In this document: one piece after another, positions 50,101 to 50,219 of the stretch
How positions within the stretch are numbered: position 1 is the stretch's first letter
Layout: every line of letters begins with the position of its first letter
Made by a program: the position numbers and the translations under genes
The notes under the pieces: model-generated
What the model was told of the DNA's origin: nothing
Seen by the model: only the letters and a program-made list of their open reading frames with translations
The model's database searches: none
Source of the DNA: an uncultured Thermomicrobiales bacterium
GTDB taxonomy: Bacteria; Chloroflexota; Chloroflexia; Thermomicrobiales; CADCWN01
NCBI GenBank assembly: GCA_902806415.1
Contig: CADCWN010000386.1
Span: forward strand, 1-50,219
DNA length: 50,219 bases
Direction of reading: 5' to 3'

Positions 50101-50219
50101 GCAATTTCCTGCGCGCTCGGCAGGCTGGTCGGCTCGATCGCCCGCACTTCGTCGGTCGCCTCGCCGGTGCGGCTCTGCAGGAAGGCCAACGCCGCGTCGC
50201 CATCGAGGGTCAGGAACAT
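47172..50219 (-). CDS. cheA: Hybrid CheA-type histidine kinase: Hpt, Hpt, HATPase, CheW, REC (possibly 5'-truncated by window edge)
   Basis: Two Hpt motifs (AAHTLKGAANMMG, VVHTLKGASAALG); HLVRNAADHGIE; DISGRGVGLDVVR; terminal receiver MVVDDSLSVRR...LILDIEMPRMDG...LVKPF. Confidence 0.95.
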   Translation of the reverse strand: MFLTLDGDAALAFLQSRTGEATDEVRAIEPTSLPSAQEIAAPAPAREGEDEFISAEPTDAANFGLDQEILEVFLQEAQELLAEWGTTARQLRRAPADTAAMADLRRAAHTLKGAANMMGFTALGAAGWRVEHLLDLLDERGLTAAPPVLEFIDSTYALVGRMSADASADPRFFAEEGTALETIHDALAAEIESGAIVAAPRDDDPVLALAAALPGEQGAGMFEELVDGELLEVFVQEAEEHLGGFNRALVALDRRPSDSAQLAEAKRVVHTLKGASAALGYPVTAALCHSIEDLFGALDDSGREPSREMLTLFFESAEALEALVAGIAAGRGEDAARADALRGRYVTLLGATAVAGRGEQATQPPPVEEPLRAENAPRSVRVDIAHLDNLLNLVGELVINRTSQEQHLERLGRTVSELLLSVERLRRVGFNLESRYEVAELLRSEGSRAAQQSDRSPTSARPHLTLVGPAAGAPGQGDDEFDALEMDRYTELHRISRELVEIAADINTAGGELDGLYDSFDQTLSRQSRIATDLQDKMMEVRLVPFSTLAARLYRAVRGVATRRGRATELILEGETVEIDKVLLEEITDPLLHLVRNAADHGIESPELRRQRGKPESGTIRLVATREGNEAVIRVQDDGAGIDLDRVLDKALARGIIRRRDGLTREQILDLIFLPGFSTSPTVSDISGRGVGLDVVRTNVTRLKGSLDVDSTLGVGTTFTIRLPIMLAVTRALLVRSGAQTFAIPLPVVEQVAFFRKELVSTVGGNELFDLGGEAYPILYLNRALGLGGNTDVAGGSRALIIGNADRRVALIVDELVGQQEVVVKRLGRHLQSVAGVVGATILGSGQVVLILNVLDLIGARRSVRGSAQIAAPQPIGPSARPLSGDGGRVAMVVDDSLSVRRVLTRTLERDGWQVLGAKDGVEALEILAWARPQVLILDIEMPRMDGYELTSLLRNHPDHHSLPIAMLTSRAGEKHRRKALDLGVSAYLVKPFEEAELLRTARELSAAARQQTVG

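Overview
High-GC bacterial chromosomal window. Gene content and style suggest Chloroflexota/Thermomicrobia-like, but that is inference only. About 40 protein-coding genes are supportable. They include an enolase-superfamily enzyme (5'-truncated), an M20 peptidase, an FAD oxidoreductase, an aldehyde dehydrogenase, an orphan DNA methyltransferase, GH32, DinB, a macro-domain protein, an OmpR-type regulator plus an ABC-class ATPase, an S9 peptidase, two ABC exporter gene pairs, a HisC-like aminotransferase, two leaderless HtrA-like proteases, a penicillin-binding protein, Rrf2 and TetR regulators with visible operators, a tandem malic-enzyme fusion, threonine ammonia-lyase, a Cache/PAS/GAF histidine kinase divergent from an orphan solute-binding protein, KptA, and a CheA-REC/CheB/CheW cluster running off the right edge. 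No rRNA, tRNA, CRISPR array or transposase gene was recognised. The main unexplained structure is intergenic. (i) Short tandem repeats of 7-8 bp, facing an inverted partner array, fill four junctions between co-directional genes and usually start at the upstream stop codon. (ii) A family of at least eight modular multi-hairpin elements has conserved linkers and compensated arms; one copy has about 31-bp terminal inverted repeats. (iii) A separate ~95-bp dual-hairpin repeat occurs in three copies. Protein-level highlights are an in-frame fusion of two malic-enzyme domains whose first copy has lost its metal-ligand motifs, an ABM-domain protein that appears to lack its first helix, and a cheB frameshift located on a perfect 24-bp inverted repeat.
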